A stretch of DNA of 64,000 bases from Dasypus novemcinctus (lineage: Eukaryota > Chordata > Mammalia > Cingulata > Dasypodidae). Shown in pieces: positions 1 to 11,310 of the stretch; the stretch's first letter is position 1; each line of letters starts with the position of its first letter. The position numbers and the translations under genes are program-made. Below the pieces are notes generated by a model. The model did not search any database. It was not told where the DNA came from and saw only the letters and a list, made by a program, of their open reading frames with translations. Location of the stretch: positions 71,625,147 through 71,689,146 of the forward strand of contig NC_080694.1 of assembly GCF_030445035.2 (NCBI RefSeq), in the 5' to 3' direction.

Positions 1-544
1 TTATTACTGGAAGTGGCAATTTAATCATTTGAAAATGATGATGACAGAAAAAAATATGAGATTGTAAAGATGTAATACAGGGACACATATGCAGGAAAAG
101 AGCCACTCTGTGGTATGGGAAGGATGGATAAAAGAATAAAATTATTGTTCTTTTATTTTAAGAACACACCATGAGCAGTCTCCTTGTTAATATGTGGATA
201 GATGAAGGTGCACTGAGCTTCCTTTTGCCAGTCTTGCTACCACGTGTATCATTTGCCTTGTCTCACCTAACTCCCCAACTCATGTAGTTTGTACTCCTAT
301 TCATCTCAAACAGTTGGAAACTTTATCTTCAAGAGGTGAAATAGCTTTTAGAACCTAGGTTTGTCTTACTGTAGAGTCTAGGACCTTATAGAGTAAAAGA
401 TCCTCTCCCAGACCTCAGTGTCAATTCCAATGTCTTTAGCAAATACTAGAATACTTTCTTAACTATGTCTTCCTCTACTCTGTCAGGCTGTCTCCTGTTA
501 TTCCTTATTATGCCCTTTACCTCTAACTATAAAAGAATACTTAG
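1..544. other. Intergenic, no gene seen
   Basis: AT-rich DNA with no recognisable gene or repeat. Similarity to the later copy (near 45665) only becomes visible from about 545, so this stretch is either upstream of the duplicated segment or too diverged to align by eye. Confidence 0.5.
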
Positions 545-1912
545 ATTTTCTTCAGGATCCTTTGTTCATGCATCTAGCTACTTAGCACATGGAAAAGGAC
601 TTTGTAATGCAGGGAAGAGTTATGATTTGGTTACCAGGACACATTGTGAGAAAGTTAACAATTCAGCAGGTCTTTTAAGGAGATATGGTGTAAAGTACAT
701 GAGAATAATAAAAAGAAAAAAATCATAATCTTCTAGGTTTCTACCTACTACTTAAACATTAGAATGAATGAGGGTATGTTGTGGAGGATGTGTAATTGAT
801 TAGATCATTTTGATGTAGAAGATGGAATTCCATGCTTAATAGTTTAGACTTCATTCTGGAAGCATTAGGAGACATTTAATATCAGTATTCCATAGTTACA
901 GTTGAAAGCTAACTCTTGAGTAATAATCAGTCATCGTGTAAAAAAACAGGATGTGAGGAAATGATTTTGGAACTTTAAAGAATTAGGCTGGAAAGAATTA
1001 GCACACTTCAAATACCTCAGTGACTAAGAGGCAAACCACAAGATACACAGAGGCAGCTGTGAAGATCTATGGTAAAGAGAGAGAGAGAGCACATGACATA
1101 GAGGAGTCTATTAATGGCCACTCAACTGAAACTAGCATTTCAAAATAAGGATACCCATCAACTCATTTGTGACCGAGGGCCACAAGTTTGCAAAGTAAAT
1201 TAGGAGTAAGATAGAGTATCTGAATTAAAGCAGTGATGTACAATGAGATGGAGAGAATGGGTGAGGGATATTATGGATATGACATTTATATTCATATAAA
1301 GGTATGTAGGCATAAATATATGGAGTGTACACATGTAGAGCTTTATGAAGGAAAGTGGATAGTTGGGTATATTTGAAGGTTATTTGGAGAAACTTGGAAG
1401 TGAGTAAAACAATAAGATGGAAATCATCATATGGGTAAGGTCTGGCGAGGTTTGAAACCATTTAAATGAAGTAGAAGAAGAGCAATTATTGAGTGGTTCC
1501 TATTTTTAAGTAACAGGATTTGAACTAAACTCTACCTGGATTATCAGACTGAATATTCACAGCAGCCAAGTAAATTAGGAACTCTTGTTATCACTCCTGT
1601 ACAGATGAGGAAACTGAGACTTGACACAGCACACTCAATTACGTAAGTGTTGTCCTAGATAGTCATTAATTCTCAAAATAATTATTCTTGGAGCTCATGC
1701 ATTGGGACTCAAAGAGCTGCCAACCAGAACCAATGGTTTCGAGCAAAGTTTACAGGTCAGTCTGACCCTTGTGAAGCTCAGTGTGAAGTTGAGAAGATGG
1801 ATTGTGGCAGGTATCAGTGTTCCCAGGAAAATGAAAAAGAGCAGAAAAAAATACAGACCAACAAAGCACTAGTTGGAAATGACAGAGGAAGAACAAAGAA
1901 CTTGCAGATTTC

Positions 1913-3126
1913 AAGACACAATACTGAGTCAGCCTGGCCCAGCCATGATCAAGGCCATCCTCATCATCAACAACCACGGGAAGCAGCAGCTTTCCAAGTT
2001 CTACCAGCCCTACAGTGAAGATACACAACAACAAATCATCAGGGAGACTTTCCATTTGGTATCTAAAAGAGATGAAAATGTTTGTAATTTCCTAGAAGGA
2101 GGATTGCTAATAGGAGGATCTAACAACAAACAGATTTATAGACATTACACCACATTATACTTTGTCTTCTGTGTGGATTCTTCAGAAAGTGACCTTGGCA
2201 TTTTAGATCTAATTCAAGTATTTGTGAAAACATTGGAGAAGTGTTTTGAGAATGTCTGTGAGCTGGATTTAATTTTCCGTGTTGACAAGGTTCACAATAT
2301 TCTTGCAGAAATGGTGATGGGGGGAATTGTATTGGAGACCAATATGAATGAGATTGTTACACAAATTGATGAATAAAATAAACTGGAGAAATCTGAGGCT
2401 GGCTTAGCAGGAGCTCCAGCCCATGCTGTATCTGCTGTAAAGAATATGAATCTTCCTGAGATCCCAAGAAATATTAACATTGGCAACATCAGTATAAAAG
2501 TGCCAAACCTGCCCTCTTTTAAATAACATTAAAAAGGCTATTCCCAGGTAAATCCAGGGGAAAAAGTCATCTAAGTTTACCATGCAGTTGTTTACCAAAA
2601 ATAAAGGAGGAGAGTCTTTAACGTTTGCTCTTGGATTAAAGTCAAGGTACTGTATAGAATTTGTGTAAAATCAGTATGGGAAATTCAATGTTGTTTTTCT
2701 TGCTCAGTGATTTTAAAGAAATTAAGTAGTTCGAGTATGATTTTTTTTCTTCTTTTTTAAATTACATTCCTATGGCAACCTAAGGCATTCATCTGTGTAT
2801 TGGCTACTACAGTATTTTAAAAAGTGTTTGAGACATTTCTTTAATTATGTACAACTAAAAATGTTAATGTTTTGTATGGATCACAAGTGCCGCATTCCGT
2901 AATTCTTTCTATTTGTCACACTAGTTATTTAAAAAACCTTTTATGTATTGCATGAAAACATCATGAACCTTTTCTCTTAGTTTGAATAAACTCCAAGGTA
3001 ACTGGACTTCTAAAGCACCTTTCTGTTTGCCTGATATCTACTTTAGCAATAATTTTTTTTTACGCCTTCTGTCTCAACAAAGTAAATAAAAGTATTTTTT
3101 ATCACTTAAAAAAAAGACACAATACT
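1913..3126 (+). mobile_element. AP3S1P: AP3S1 retrocopy with target-site duplication
   Basis: This is a processed mRNA copy made by LINE-1 machinery. It is bounded by a perfect 13-bp direct repeat, aagacacaatact, at 1913-1925 and 3114-3126. A short 5' UTR precedes the ATG at 1945, and about 580 bp of 3' UTR ends in a run of A (about 3108-3115). The coding part has no introns. The homologous site in copy B (47031-47496) lacks the retrocopy, so it inserted after the duplication. Confidence 0.92.
1945..2526 (+). pseudogene. AP3S1P: AP3S1 processed pseudogene, coding part
   Basis: The reading frame is 194 codons including the terminal stop, the length of AP-3 complex subunit sigma-1 (193 residues). 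The parent protein is the small subunit of the AP-3 adaptor, which sorts cargo to lysosome-related organelles. Recognisable stretches are MIKAIL at the start, the segment ending FCVDSSES, CELDLIF, and the C-terminal NINIG...KVPNLPSFK. There is no indel. Codon 144 (2374-2376) is TAA, replacing the expected codon in the segment before NKLEKSEAG, so a product would lose about 50 residues. AP3S2 is a close paralogue, but the C-terminus fits AP3S1 better. It is intronless, has a 3' A-run and has a target duplication, so it is a dead retrocopy rather than a gene. Confidence 0.9.
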
Positions 3127-4004
3127 ATCTTTGAGAAGTATTGTAGTTATTGCTGTTGTTTGTTTGGCATTTACCAATGCCAGGCATTGTTTTGCAAGCA
3201 TTATACATGAATTTGCTGATTTAATCCTCACCAGAAAATGAAGTTTTTGAATTGAGGAATATTTAGGTTAGGCGAAAAGAGGGTTATTCACAAATAGTGA
3301 ATAGAAGGGGAAAATTTCAGGCAGTCTTGCTCCAGAACCCAAATGATTTCCACTAAAAAAAGTTCAAGCAAAGAAAATAGAGTGACAAATAGCATTGAAT
3401 ACAAGGTATTCCCAAGCAATCTCTGGGAACATCTGAAAATAGATAATATGATTGTTTAGTGATATAAGCATTTTTCTTATATATAATTTTTCCTTAGTAG
3501 TATTTCAAGTAGATTCATACCTTGAATTAATTACTACAAACCCTCCCAACACATATTTTCAATTTTTGTTTTCTTTATATATTTTTTAAAGAACTGGGAT
3601 AATGTGTACAAAAATGTTTTAAGTAATATTATATCAGGGATGGTTTTAAAGGAAATGCTACAGTAATTTCCTCACACTAATATTAAAATTTTATGTAAAT
3701 TCTGTGAGTTTAAGTGCTCTTTTAATTCTAGAAATATATATGTAGACATTGGAGATGTGTGAAAAGATTTGTTATATACATACACACACACTCACAAAGA
3801 ACGTTCCACGGGATACATAAGTTAAATCTTCATTTAGATTGTTTTAGCATTATCTATCTACATACAGTAAGAGAGGTAAATTATAGATGCGATACATACT
3901 TGGGAGTAGATATTTATCATTATTTCTCTTTAATACATTTCCAGAAGTGAAAGGCATTGGATTCTGACGTTTCCTTATGAATCGTTCTGTCCCCTTAGCA
4001 ACCT

Positions 4005-4917
4005 CTTCAGGGCTCCTTTACATTCTTATTCCTCAGAGTGTATATGAGGAGATTGAGGGTGGGAGTCACAACTGTATAGAAGAGGGTAAGAAATTTTCCC
4101 TCGCTGTGGTCATAGGAAAGTTTGGGTTGGATATAGGTCTCTGAACTGATCCCAAAGAAAAGGGAAGCCACTAATAGATGGGAACAGCACGTCTCCAGGA
4201 CCTTGCGCCAAGCTTGGGCTGACTTAATTTTTACCACTGCTTGAAAATAAGTCCATAGGACACCAATATCAAGGCCACAGGAAGAAGGATCAGAACTAGG
4301 GTGGCCACGAAGAGCTGGACTTAGTTTTTGGAGATGTCAACACATGCCAGCTTGATCATGGTGGCAACCTCACAGGAGAATTGGTGGAGACGGTGATTCT
4401 CAAATCGGGGAAGATGAAGGATGACGGTACTCTGGATGAGACTGTTCACCACTCCAATGAGGCATGGTATTCCTGCTAAGGATTTGCAAAAGGGAGGATA
4501 CATAACAGCAGTGTATTTGAGAGGTCTGCACACAGCCACATAGCGGTCAAATGCCATGACGGTAAGAACACATTCAGTGGAGCCATCAAGAGTGACACGT
4601 AGAGTTGTGTGGCACAGCCAGTGGATGTGATGGTCTTGGCCGGTCCCATCAGGATCCACAATAGCTAGGGGACAATGCTGGTGGTGAAGCAAATGACAAG
4701 AAAGGAGAGATTTGTGAGGAAGAAATACATAGGCGTGTGGAGTTTGGAGTTCAGACCGGATACCGGGACGATGACTGAGTTGCCGACAAGTGTCAGAAGA
4801 TAGGATATCAAGACTACCAGGAAAAGGACTAGCTCCAATTGTGGCTGGTCTGAGAATCCAGGCAAAATAAACTCTCCCCACCCCCCCACCCCCAGAAGTC
4901 AAACTTATTTTCTCCAT
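4005..4917 (-). pseudogene. Olfactory receptor, OR2 family, copy A pseudogene
   Basis: This was a seven-transmembrane class II odorant receptor. Reading down the minus strand from ATG 4917, family landmarks appear in order: GFSDQPQLE, the TM1 region with [30 protein letters not shown] at the end of TM3, KIKSAQAW in loop 3, and [11 protein letters not shown]...IYTLRNK in TM7. It is broken many times. There is a frame shift in a G-rich tract near 4880-4895, a TAG in place of the conserved Gln codon after SIVP (about 4665-4667), a shared frame shift in the TM3 region (4585-4592), a TAA at 4321-4323, a frame shift near 4235, and another just before the C-terminus. Its paralogue is the pseudogene at 48363-49294. 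The exact OR2 subfamily was not resolved. Confidence 0.9.
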
Positions 4918-4929
4918 TGGCTTACTAAG

Positions 4930-7900
4930 GTAAACAGTGAAATGCGCATTGGGAATTCAATTTAGGAAAATATTCTTATTACTATTTACTTATTTGAAAT
5001 ATAATTAAATAATATTTGAAGTAAACTTCTATATGAGGTATTTCTGTTCTTCACAGAGAAAGGAAAATAAGTAATTATTAAAAGGTGTCCCTAAATGAAG
5101 GCATTATTTTGTATCAACATTTTTCATCTCAAAAAACATTTAACCAATTCTCCCTCATTCAAAGGACCATTCTCTGTACTCCATTTCCTGATAAATGTTT
5201 TTGAAAGTATTCTACTAAAGTACAAGAGAACTCCTCCCATTTTTAGCATCTATGCAATACACCTAGTGGGAAGGACAAGAGGGTGGGAATACTGAGTCTA
5301 TCAAATACTAAATAGAGTGTAAGTGACTTTTGAACTTTATTACAGAAACTAGAGCATAGAAATATTGAAAGAAGTGAATACTGTGGTGATGAAAAATAAT
5401 TGGGATGTATTTCATGTGTTCCCTATCTAATAAAAGGTAGGTTTGTGTTTCTTACAAGTAATTATCTGATTAAGGAGTGATTGTGCTCTATCATGGCAGG
5501 TTTTAGTATAGAAGGATGCTAAATTGCCTTATAATATTCTTTGACAGTTCGTTTATGATTATTTACATGCTAATTTTATATTTCTTATAGTTGGTAGAAT
5601 GAAGATATTTCTGGTATATTTACATAAAAATAAGCAAACTGACTCAAAATGCATGCATTTATTTACCAAGATAGATAACAAGAAAATGTATTTGGGAAAA
5701 TAAAAAACACACTCGCCTGCAAACAGTCAATAGTTAAAGACAAAATACTGCATTTAGAAAAGTCATGAAATGGCAAAATATGTCTTGGTCATCACATTTT
5801 ACATTATTCTGCACAATGAAATAGCAGAGTAAGAGTCTACCATACATCTTTATTTACTCTTTTGTATATTATCATTTTTGCCCCAAATTAACCTGCTGCT
5901 GAAATATTATCTGACTAAATCCTTTGTATAAGAAATAGTGAATGAAGGCTTAATTTGTCATTTTTATTCAGGCATGTTTATATTTCATAAGTACAATTGT
6001 ATCTTAAATAGAATAAGATTTTACAATTTCAAATTCTGGAGCCAAATTTCATGGTCCTTTAGCTAGTAAAACTTCTTAGGAAACTTTGATAAACCTGATA
6101 CATAGATTCCCACATGCTGCTTATTTCTAATGTTGCTTAAACTAAATGCTGATTTTACCCAGATTGATGTGTTTTACTTTTAGTATTAAGAATTGCATTT
6201 CAATCAACTTAAATATTCTACTCCTGAGGTCATATAGGAACATAAGAAGTTATTTCCATCACTTCCAGAAAATAGCACAATTTATATTTTAAACGTAAAG
6301 TTCATCTAAATGTGAAATTTTTCAGAATATAATATCTCCCTGTATAAATTTATGTGTCACCCAAAATTCATTAAGCAATTATTACCAACTTTCTAATTTT
6401 ATATCAAATGTCAAAGTCACTTAATCTAATATGACGTTATATTTGAAAGCAGCTTGAGAAATCATCTTTTTTAACGTTCAGATTTGCGAAGGAGAATAGT
6501 GTTAATGTAAGTGCTGAAATGTGTCCTACTTATGACAGAATCAGACATGAAATCAAAACATGGAAATAGTCTTCCCACTGCAAGATTTTAAATTATTTTT
6601 AAATCTTGGATTATGAGAAATCATCCAATGAGCACCTCCCACTTCAGACCCTCCCTTAGTTTACATTTTATTTTGTTTATGGTGAGTAGTGACTACTCTC
6701 TCCCATTCAGTGGAACCGGCTTATTAATTGAAAGTTAGATGAAAAGACATTAGCCTTTTCCGTGGTTCATGTCTGAGAGTTGTGTCTTAACAGACCTGAG
6801 GGGACTGGCCAGAGGTTGGAGTTTGGAGTTTGAAGTGTGTGTGTTTGTGTGTGTGCATAAAGTCTTAACCCAGCAAAGATTTAAAAACCAATTTTACCTA
6901 CCTGATCTCTGACAAAATCTGAAACATGATCAATAGATGTCAAGTGTGGTTTGAAAAAGGAAAAAACCCTTCGAGGAATATCCTTTTCCTTTTGACAAAA
7001 AGTTGAAGAATTTTTTCTCCCCCTCCCAAGCATCTTTTGTAATTCTTCTTCTTGTACTATGAACAAGAATGATTTCATTTTGTGTTAGATTGATAAAGAC
7101 CAGACCTCAGAAAGACATCCTGGAAGGTCAGAGGAGAGAACAAGTGAGCCATGAGCTGAGTCGGCTGTTGTTGATCAGTGTAACTGGGAGAAGTGGGGAG
7201 ATGAGGACATAAGGCAGGGGACTCCGATCCTCCAGCTCTCATGCCCTGTTCTCCCTTTTACTTCTTCAATGTGTAGGGAAGAAGATAGACAAATGGTGTA
7301 ACTTCAGCACACAGAGTTTCTCTCCTGAAGCTAATGTCACAGCACAATACCCATGAGCAAGGCTAAAATAAATGTTTCTTCTGCCATATTCCCTGGAGGA
7401 AAACACATCATGAAAATGAGAGGTCCATAGGATACTGAATCTCTCAATCTCTTGGGGACCTGTATCTCCAATTTGCTAATTAACATGTAGTTGTATAGTA
7501 TCCACAAAAGGGTTTTCCCCTGAAAGTCATGAATGAAGGCATTTCTTAACTAGACACTTGGAGTATCTCCAGTCAGACAATATCATAGACCTACTATCCT
7601 ACACAAAATAAAGCCCTCAATTATATATGCTTTATATTCAATTCTGTGGGTGATGAAAATCATAAAAGCAATGTCTTTGCTAACAGAAGTTAACAATTTA
7701 ATTGGTTTCCATTTTGTAAACAGATACTTTCATTAATAAGCACAAACATTTCCCATATCAGTAAACATTATCCATAATGCCAGTAATAATGACTAGAACT
7801 TCATTATGAGGAGGCACCTAATTATGTAAAGCAATTCCAAATTATTGGTCATTAGTATTATTTTTAATTTGACTGCCTTTCAAAACTGTGCTGATTAATA

Positions 7901-8040
7901 GTTTCATAATTTATTATGTACACACATTATTATTTATTCTGGCCTATGTATGTTATGGGTAACAGATACAATATTGCTATATCTAAAGGAGTTAAAAAAT
8001 AAGCCATCTATATCTCAACCTGTGGAAAAGACTTCCCCTA
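4930..8040. other. Intergenic part of copy A, no gene seen
   Basis: This AT-rich sequence matches 49310-52140 in copy B and holds no convincing reading frame. It includes a short GT-rich microsatellite at 6835-6857, also present in copy B near 51039. Open frames here are short and lack family features. Confidence 0.6.
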
Positions 8041-8063
8041 CCCATTTCAGCAGTTCAATGAAC

Positions 8064-8088
8064 TTTTATTTATTTATTTATTTATTTT
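8064..8088. repeat. (TTTA)n simple repeat, LINE-1 tail
   Basis: A run of TTTA units on the plus strand, read as the A-rich tail of the minus-strand LINE-1 that follows. Confidence 0.85.
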
Positions 8089-9378
8089 AAATACACATTT
8101 TATTTTTTAAAGATACTTAGATTACATAAATGTTATATAAAAAAATATATGAGAATCCCATATACCCCGCTCTCAACCCCTCATGCATTTCCCCACATTA
8201 ACAACATCTTTCATTAGTGTGGTACATTTGTTCAAAATGAAGAACACATTTGGAGCATTGCCACTAAGTGTGGATTAAAGTTTACATTGTAGTTTACACT
8301 CTTGCTCATGCAATTTTGGAGGTTAAAACAAAGTATAACATGGCTTGTATCTGTAATTGCAATGTCATTCAGGACAATTTCCAAGTCCCAAAATTGTTCC
8401 CATATTACACCTGTTTTTCCCTGTCCTTCTCCTCAGAACCTCCAGTGATAAGCCTCCATATCAGTGAAAAAATTTCATCCATTGCTAAAATCACAATGAT
8501 AACTCTATAGTAGAATAACAGCACATCTTTTCTAGTCAATCATTCACTCCCTAGTCCTGAGGATTCTGAGATGTTAATGCCAACTCTGCCTCTATTTGAG
8601 AAGGAACTTATATCCCATGAGGCAGATGAATGGGACTATTTTGCTTATGGTTGCAGGCTGACTCTAGACTCTCTCTGTTCCTTGGGATGGTGGTTGTTCA
8701 TCATCATCTTGTTAGTTGTCCTAGGTGAGTCCAATGAACTGAAGAGTAGGTGTTGCAACTCTGATGAGATTCACAGCCCAGCTGTCACATGAACAGCCCA
8801 AAAGTTTAAGTCTCTTGTGTATACACCTCTCAACTCTAGCACTAACTACAGGTTCAATTAGAAGGGGCAGAAGAGTCATGTGTAGTGAAACCACAACTGA
8901 GTCCAACTCTGTCACTCTTGGGAGCATAAGTTCCTAAGAAGAGCACACTGACAAGGCACCAAACTGCTGAGCTGTCTGCCCTGCCTATCGTGTCTGGGTG
9001 TCTCCACTATTTGAGGCAATATTGACTTTGGCAGTCAATGAGATCCTACTGAGATGTGCATAAGCATAACCTCTGGAATGGTCTCCCAACTCCCTTTGAA
9101 GTCTCTTAGCCATAAGACTAAACTCATTTGTTTTCATCTTTCTTCCAATTTGGTCAAGGTCTTTTTCCAGGTGCATGGCTAGTTGGTGCTTGGTAGTAAA
9201 CAATCAGTACCAGGGAGGCTTACCCTTGGGACTCATGTCTTATGCTGGGGGGAAGTTAATGCATTTATATGCTGAGTTTGGCTTACAAAGAAGCCACATT
9301 TGAGCAACAAGGAGGCACTCAGGAGGAAATTATTAGGAACCAAATAATATTAGGTTAAATTTCAATTTCAAAAGTAAA
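8064..9378 (-). mobile_element. HAL1-like LINE-1, 3' UTR part (split element)
   Basis: This is the reverse-complement 3' end of a LINE-1-type element. It begins with a T-rich (TTTA)n tail at 8064-8088, followed by the terminal motif that recurs in every LINE-1 3' end here (pyrimidine tract around 8155-8200). It runs into the 3' UTR and stops at about 9378. The 3' UTR resumes at 27616: the order across this joint agrees with the uninterrupted copy at 60000-60100. So 8064-9378 and 27616-32646 are one element split by a later insertion. Probable target duplication: ttcaatga (8054-8061) and ttcagtga (32647-32654), one mismatch. Confidence 0.75.
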
Positions 9379-9713
9379 GTACCAGATCTCTCTGGCAAAG
9401 AAGTGGCTGAGTAGTATTGGAGTCCTGCCAGAGTGGGCTTTTTTGGGGGGTTCCAGGGCAGAAGGTCCGAAGTTGCGGGGAGGCAGGACCCTTCATCCTA
9501 TGTCTGGCAACAGTGACATTCCCTGAAAAGTGTTGGTTGTGCAGTGGCAATCCCAAGGCCCATGTTTCCCAGATGTGTGGTTCCCAGGTCCATATCTCCC
9601 AAGTCCCCATAGCCCATGCCCCAGAGACCCACATACCTTGAGACCACAATATCCCAGACTTCCCATTCCTGAATCCAGTGCTCCCTTAGGCACATGATTA
9701 CCCTACCCTTACC
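9379..9713 (+). mobile_element. Plus-strand LINE-1, 5' UTR first part
   Basis: The sequence at 9396-9414 resembles the typical mammalian LINE-1 5' start (AAGATGG...GAGTAG-like). The 5' UTR is interrupted at 9713 by the provirus and continues at 16915, with CTTACC repeated on both sides of the provirus. It reads in the direction opposite to the provirus. Confidence 0.7.
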
Positions 9714-10253
9714 TGTTGGCCTCCGCTGCGGCACTGCAGGCGGGTCACTGCAGGCGAGTCGCTGCCGGGGATCGGGCCTACGCCACGGCCTGACCGGGGC
9801 GGCAGCGGGCGGCTCAAGGCTTGGGGGACGCGCGGTTCGATGGAGGAAAAACCACGGAGACGAGGTCTATGCGCAGGTCTGATTTTATTCGGGAAGTACA
9901 TGGGGTTTTATAGTGTCATGGAGGCGGGGAGGTTGTGGGAGGGGCATGTCCGCGGGGCAGCTGAGGATTGGCTGCAGAGGCAAGGGTGGACCTGCGGTCT
10001 ATGACGTAAGCCATTGATGGCAGAGGGGGTTGTTTCCGAGGTTGTGCCGGGGCGGATCCGGGATGAGGGCAGTTGAAATGAGGCGGGGAGAACAGCGATC
10101 GGCTGGGAGGGGGAAGATAACAGTGGCTGGGAGGAGGGGCAGAGGGAGGCAGCAGCACAAACTGCTGCTGAGAAGGGCCATAATACAGGGAGGTTACGAG
10201 GAACAGGCGGGCAAAGTGTAAGGAAGCGAAAGGCAGGGTGGGAGCAGGGGACA
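9714..10253 (-). mobile_element. 3' LTR of the provirus
   Basis: 540 bp, beginning TGTCCCC and ending CCAACA in element orientation (TG...CA termini). It differs from the 5' LTR at six positions by eye, all transitions and several in CpG context. A TATA box (TATAAAA) lies at 9906-9912 and an AATAAA at 9884-9889, both read on the minus strand. Confidence 0.95.
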
Positions 10254-10270
10254 ATTGCTCCCTCTTTCAA
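10254..10270 (-). other. Polypurine tract next to 3' LTR
   Basis: In element orientation the sequence GAAAGAGGGAGCAAT lies directly before the LTR start TGTCCC. Its purine-rich run and position fit the plus-strand primer of reverse transcription. Confidence 0.8.
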
Positions 10271-10495
10271 AAATAAGAACGCACAGGTTTTGTGGGATTG
10301 ACATTTTGTAGGGAGGAAAGATGAGGGGGGTGAGAGGAGGGGAAATAGGAGAGAAAGGAACGAGGAGGGGCTACCGGCAGGGGGCGTGGGGGCACGAGGG
10401 GGGCGTGAGCAGAGGGGAGGGCGGCTGAAATGCCCGATTTCCCATGCGGAGGGCAGAGAACCCGTACCCGCAGCTCGAGGCGACCACGATGGGCC

Positions 10496-11310
10496 CTATC
10501 GATGGCCGCCTCCTGCCACCTCCATGAGCCACACCTGGGCGTGCCGGGCCTTCTCGGGAAGGGGATGGCTTTGGGAGAGGACTAGGACAGCTGTGGCCAA
10601 GAGCCTTTGCCGCTCTCGGTGCTGGCGAACGGACTTGCGGATACAGCAGGCGAGGCCTAGGAGGAGGAGGAGAAGGAGGAAAAGGAAGGCGTAGAGGAGG
10701 AGGCTGGAGGGTTGGAAAAGGGAGAGGAATTTTTGGAAGGCACGAGTTATTGCGGGGGTTTACGCACAGGGAAAGGTTGGTGACGAACTGCAAGGCGTCG
10801 AGGGAAATAGGGATGGAGACATTTGGCAATGACGAGGAGACAGGAAGGGCGAGGGGGTCGCAGCTTTCTGGGAGGAAGTCACAGTTGGGGGAGTACATGG
10901 TGGGGAAGGTGGGGGAGTGAGGGGAGAGAAAGAGGAAACCAGGCGGTTGAAGAAGGGCGGCCCAAAGGGGCGTGGCCTGGGCTGAGGAGGCTAAGGAGAG
11001 CATAATGATGAGAAGGTGTAGGAGGGGGGGTGGTAGGAGGGCGCGGGGCAGGGGAGGCGCGAGCACGACGGAGAAGCTGGAGAATTTGCTGCTCGATGGA
11101 GGCATCTTCGAGGGAGAGACGGCTCAAGCGGCGGACAAGAAGACGACGTCGACGTCGCTCGCGGCGGGAGAGAGCTGGCGTGGTCCCTGCGGGTGATGGT
11201 GCAGGAGGGGCAGACTCAGGCGGGCTCGACTGGGCGACTGGAGGCGTCATCTGCAATGACAAGAGGAGAAAAACCTCACGGGGGGGTGAGGTGCGGAGAG
11301 GGGCCATCAT
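10496..11310 (-). pseudogene. env: env remnant, internally deleted and frame-scrambled
   Basis: About 815 bp is left where a class II env is normally around 1.7-2 kb. Parts lie in three frames. An arginine-rich leader opens at 11310, one base into the pol stop. In a second frame there is a hydrophobic signal-peptide-like stretch (LLIIMLSLASSAQA) followed by a short surface-like segment with Cys and three N-glycosylation motifs (NVS, NLS, NNS). In a third frame there is a membrane anchor at about 10708-10640 (LLLYAFLFLLLLLLG, then CCIRKS) with a basic cytoplasmic tail ending at TAG 10496-10498. The first frame change coincides with a C7 run (11024-11030). Most of the surface subunit and the fusion-peptide part of TM are missing, so no functional Env can be made. 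Confidence 0.75.
11071..11310 (-). CDS. Arginine-rich Env leader, Rem/Rec/Rev-like
   Basis: This is the start of the env region in the frame opening with ATG 11310. A Pro/Ser-rich N-terminus is followed at residues 49-61 by a dense basic block (SRRERRRRRLLVR, 11166-11128). Next comes a leucine/isoleucine-rich segment (LSRLSLEDASIEQQILQLL, residues about 62-80, 11127-11071). This order, an arginine-rich RNA-binding/nuclear-localisation motif then a leucine-rich export-like motif, is what Rev, Rec and MMTV Rem show. In MMTV the module is the long Env signal peptide, and here too it precedes a hydrophobic signal core. The homology is inferred from layout only. Splicing could not be checked. Confidence 0.45.

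Larger units (their letters stand above)
545..8063 (+). repeat. Tandem duplication, copy A, left part
   Basis: This block is colinear with 45665-52170. Shared landmarks include the stretch around 600-660 (compare 45720-45780), 1690-1870 (compare 46810-46990), the OR2 pseudogene, and 6770-7400 (compare 50970-51480). Identity looks like roughly 80-88 percent by eye, so the duplication is old. Colinearity stops at about 8063, where a nested transposon block begins, and resumes at 32647. Confidence 0.85.

Noticed and set aside
1873-2376. AP3S1 reading frame as a functional gene with an upstream start
   Set aside because: The extra N-terminal codons run through the target duplication and the retrocopy 5' UTR. 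The frame stops at codon 144, and the copy is intronless with a 3' A-run.
4321-4917. 198-codon frame as an intact receptor
   Set aside because: It joins a wrong-frame N-terminus to TM3-TM5 and stops before TM6; the OR motifs are spread over several frames.
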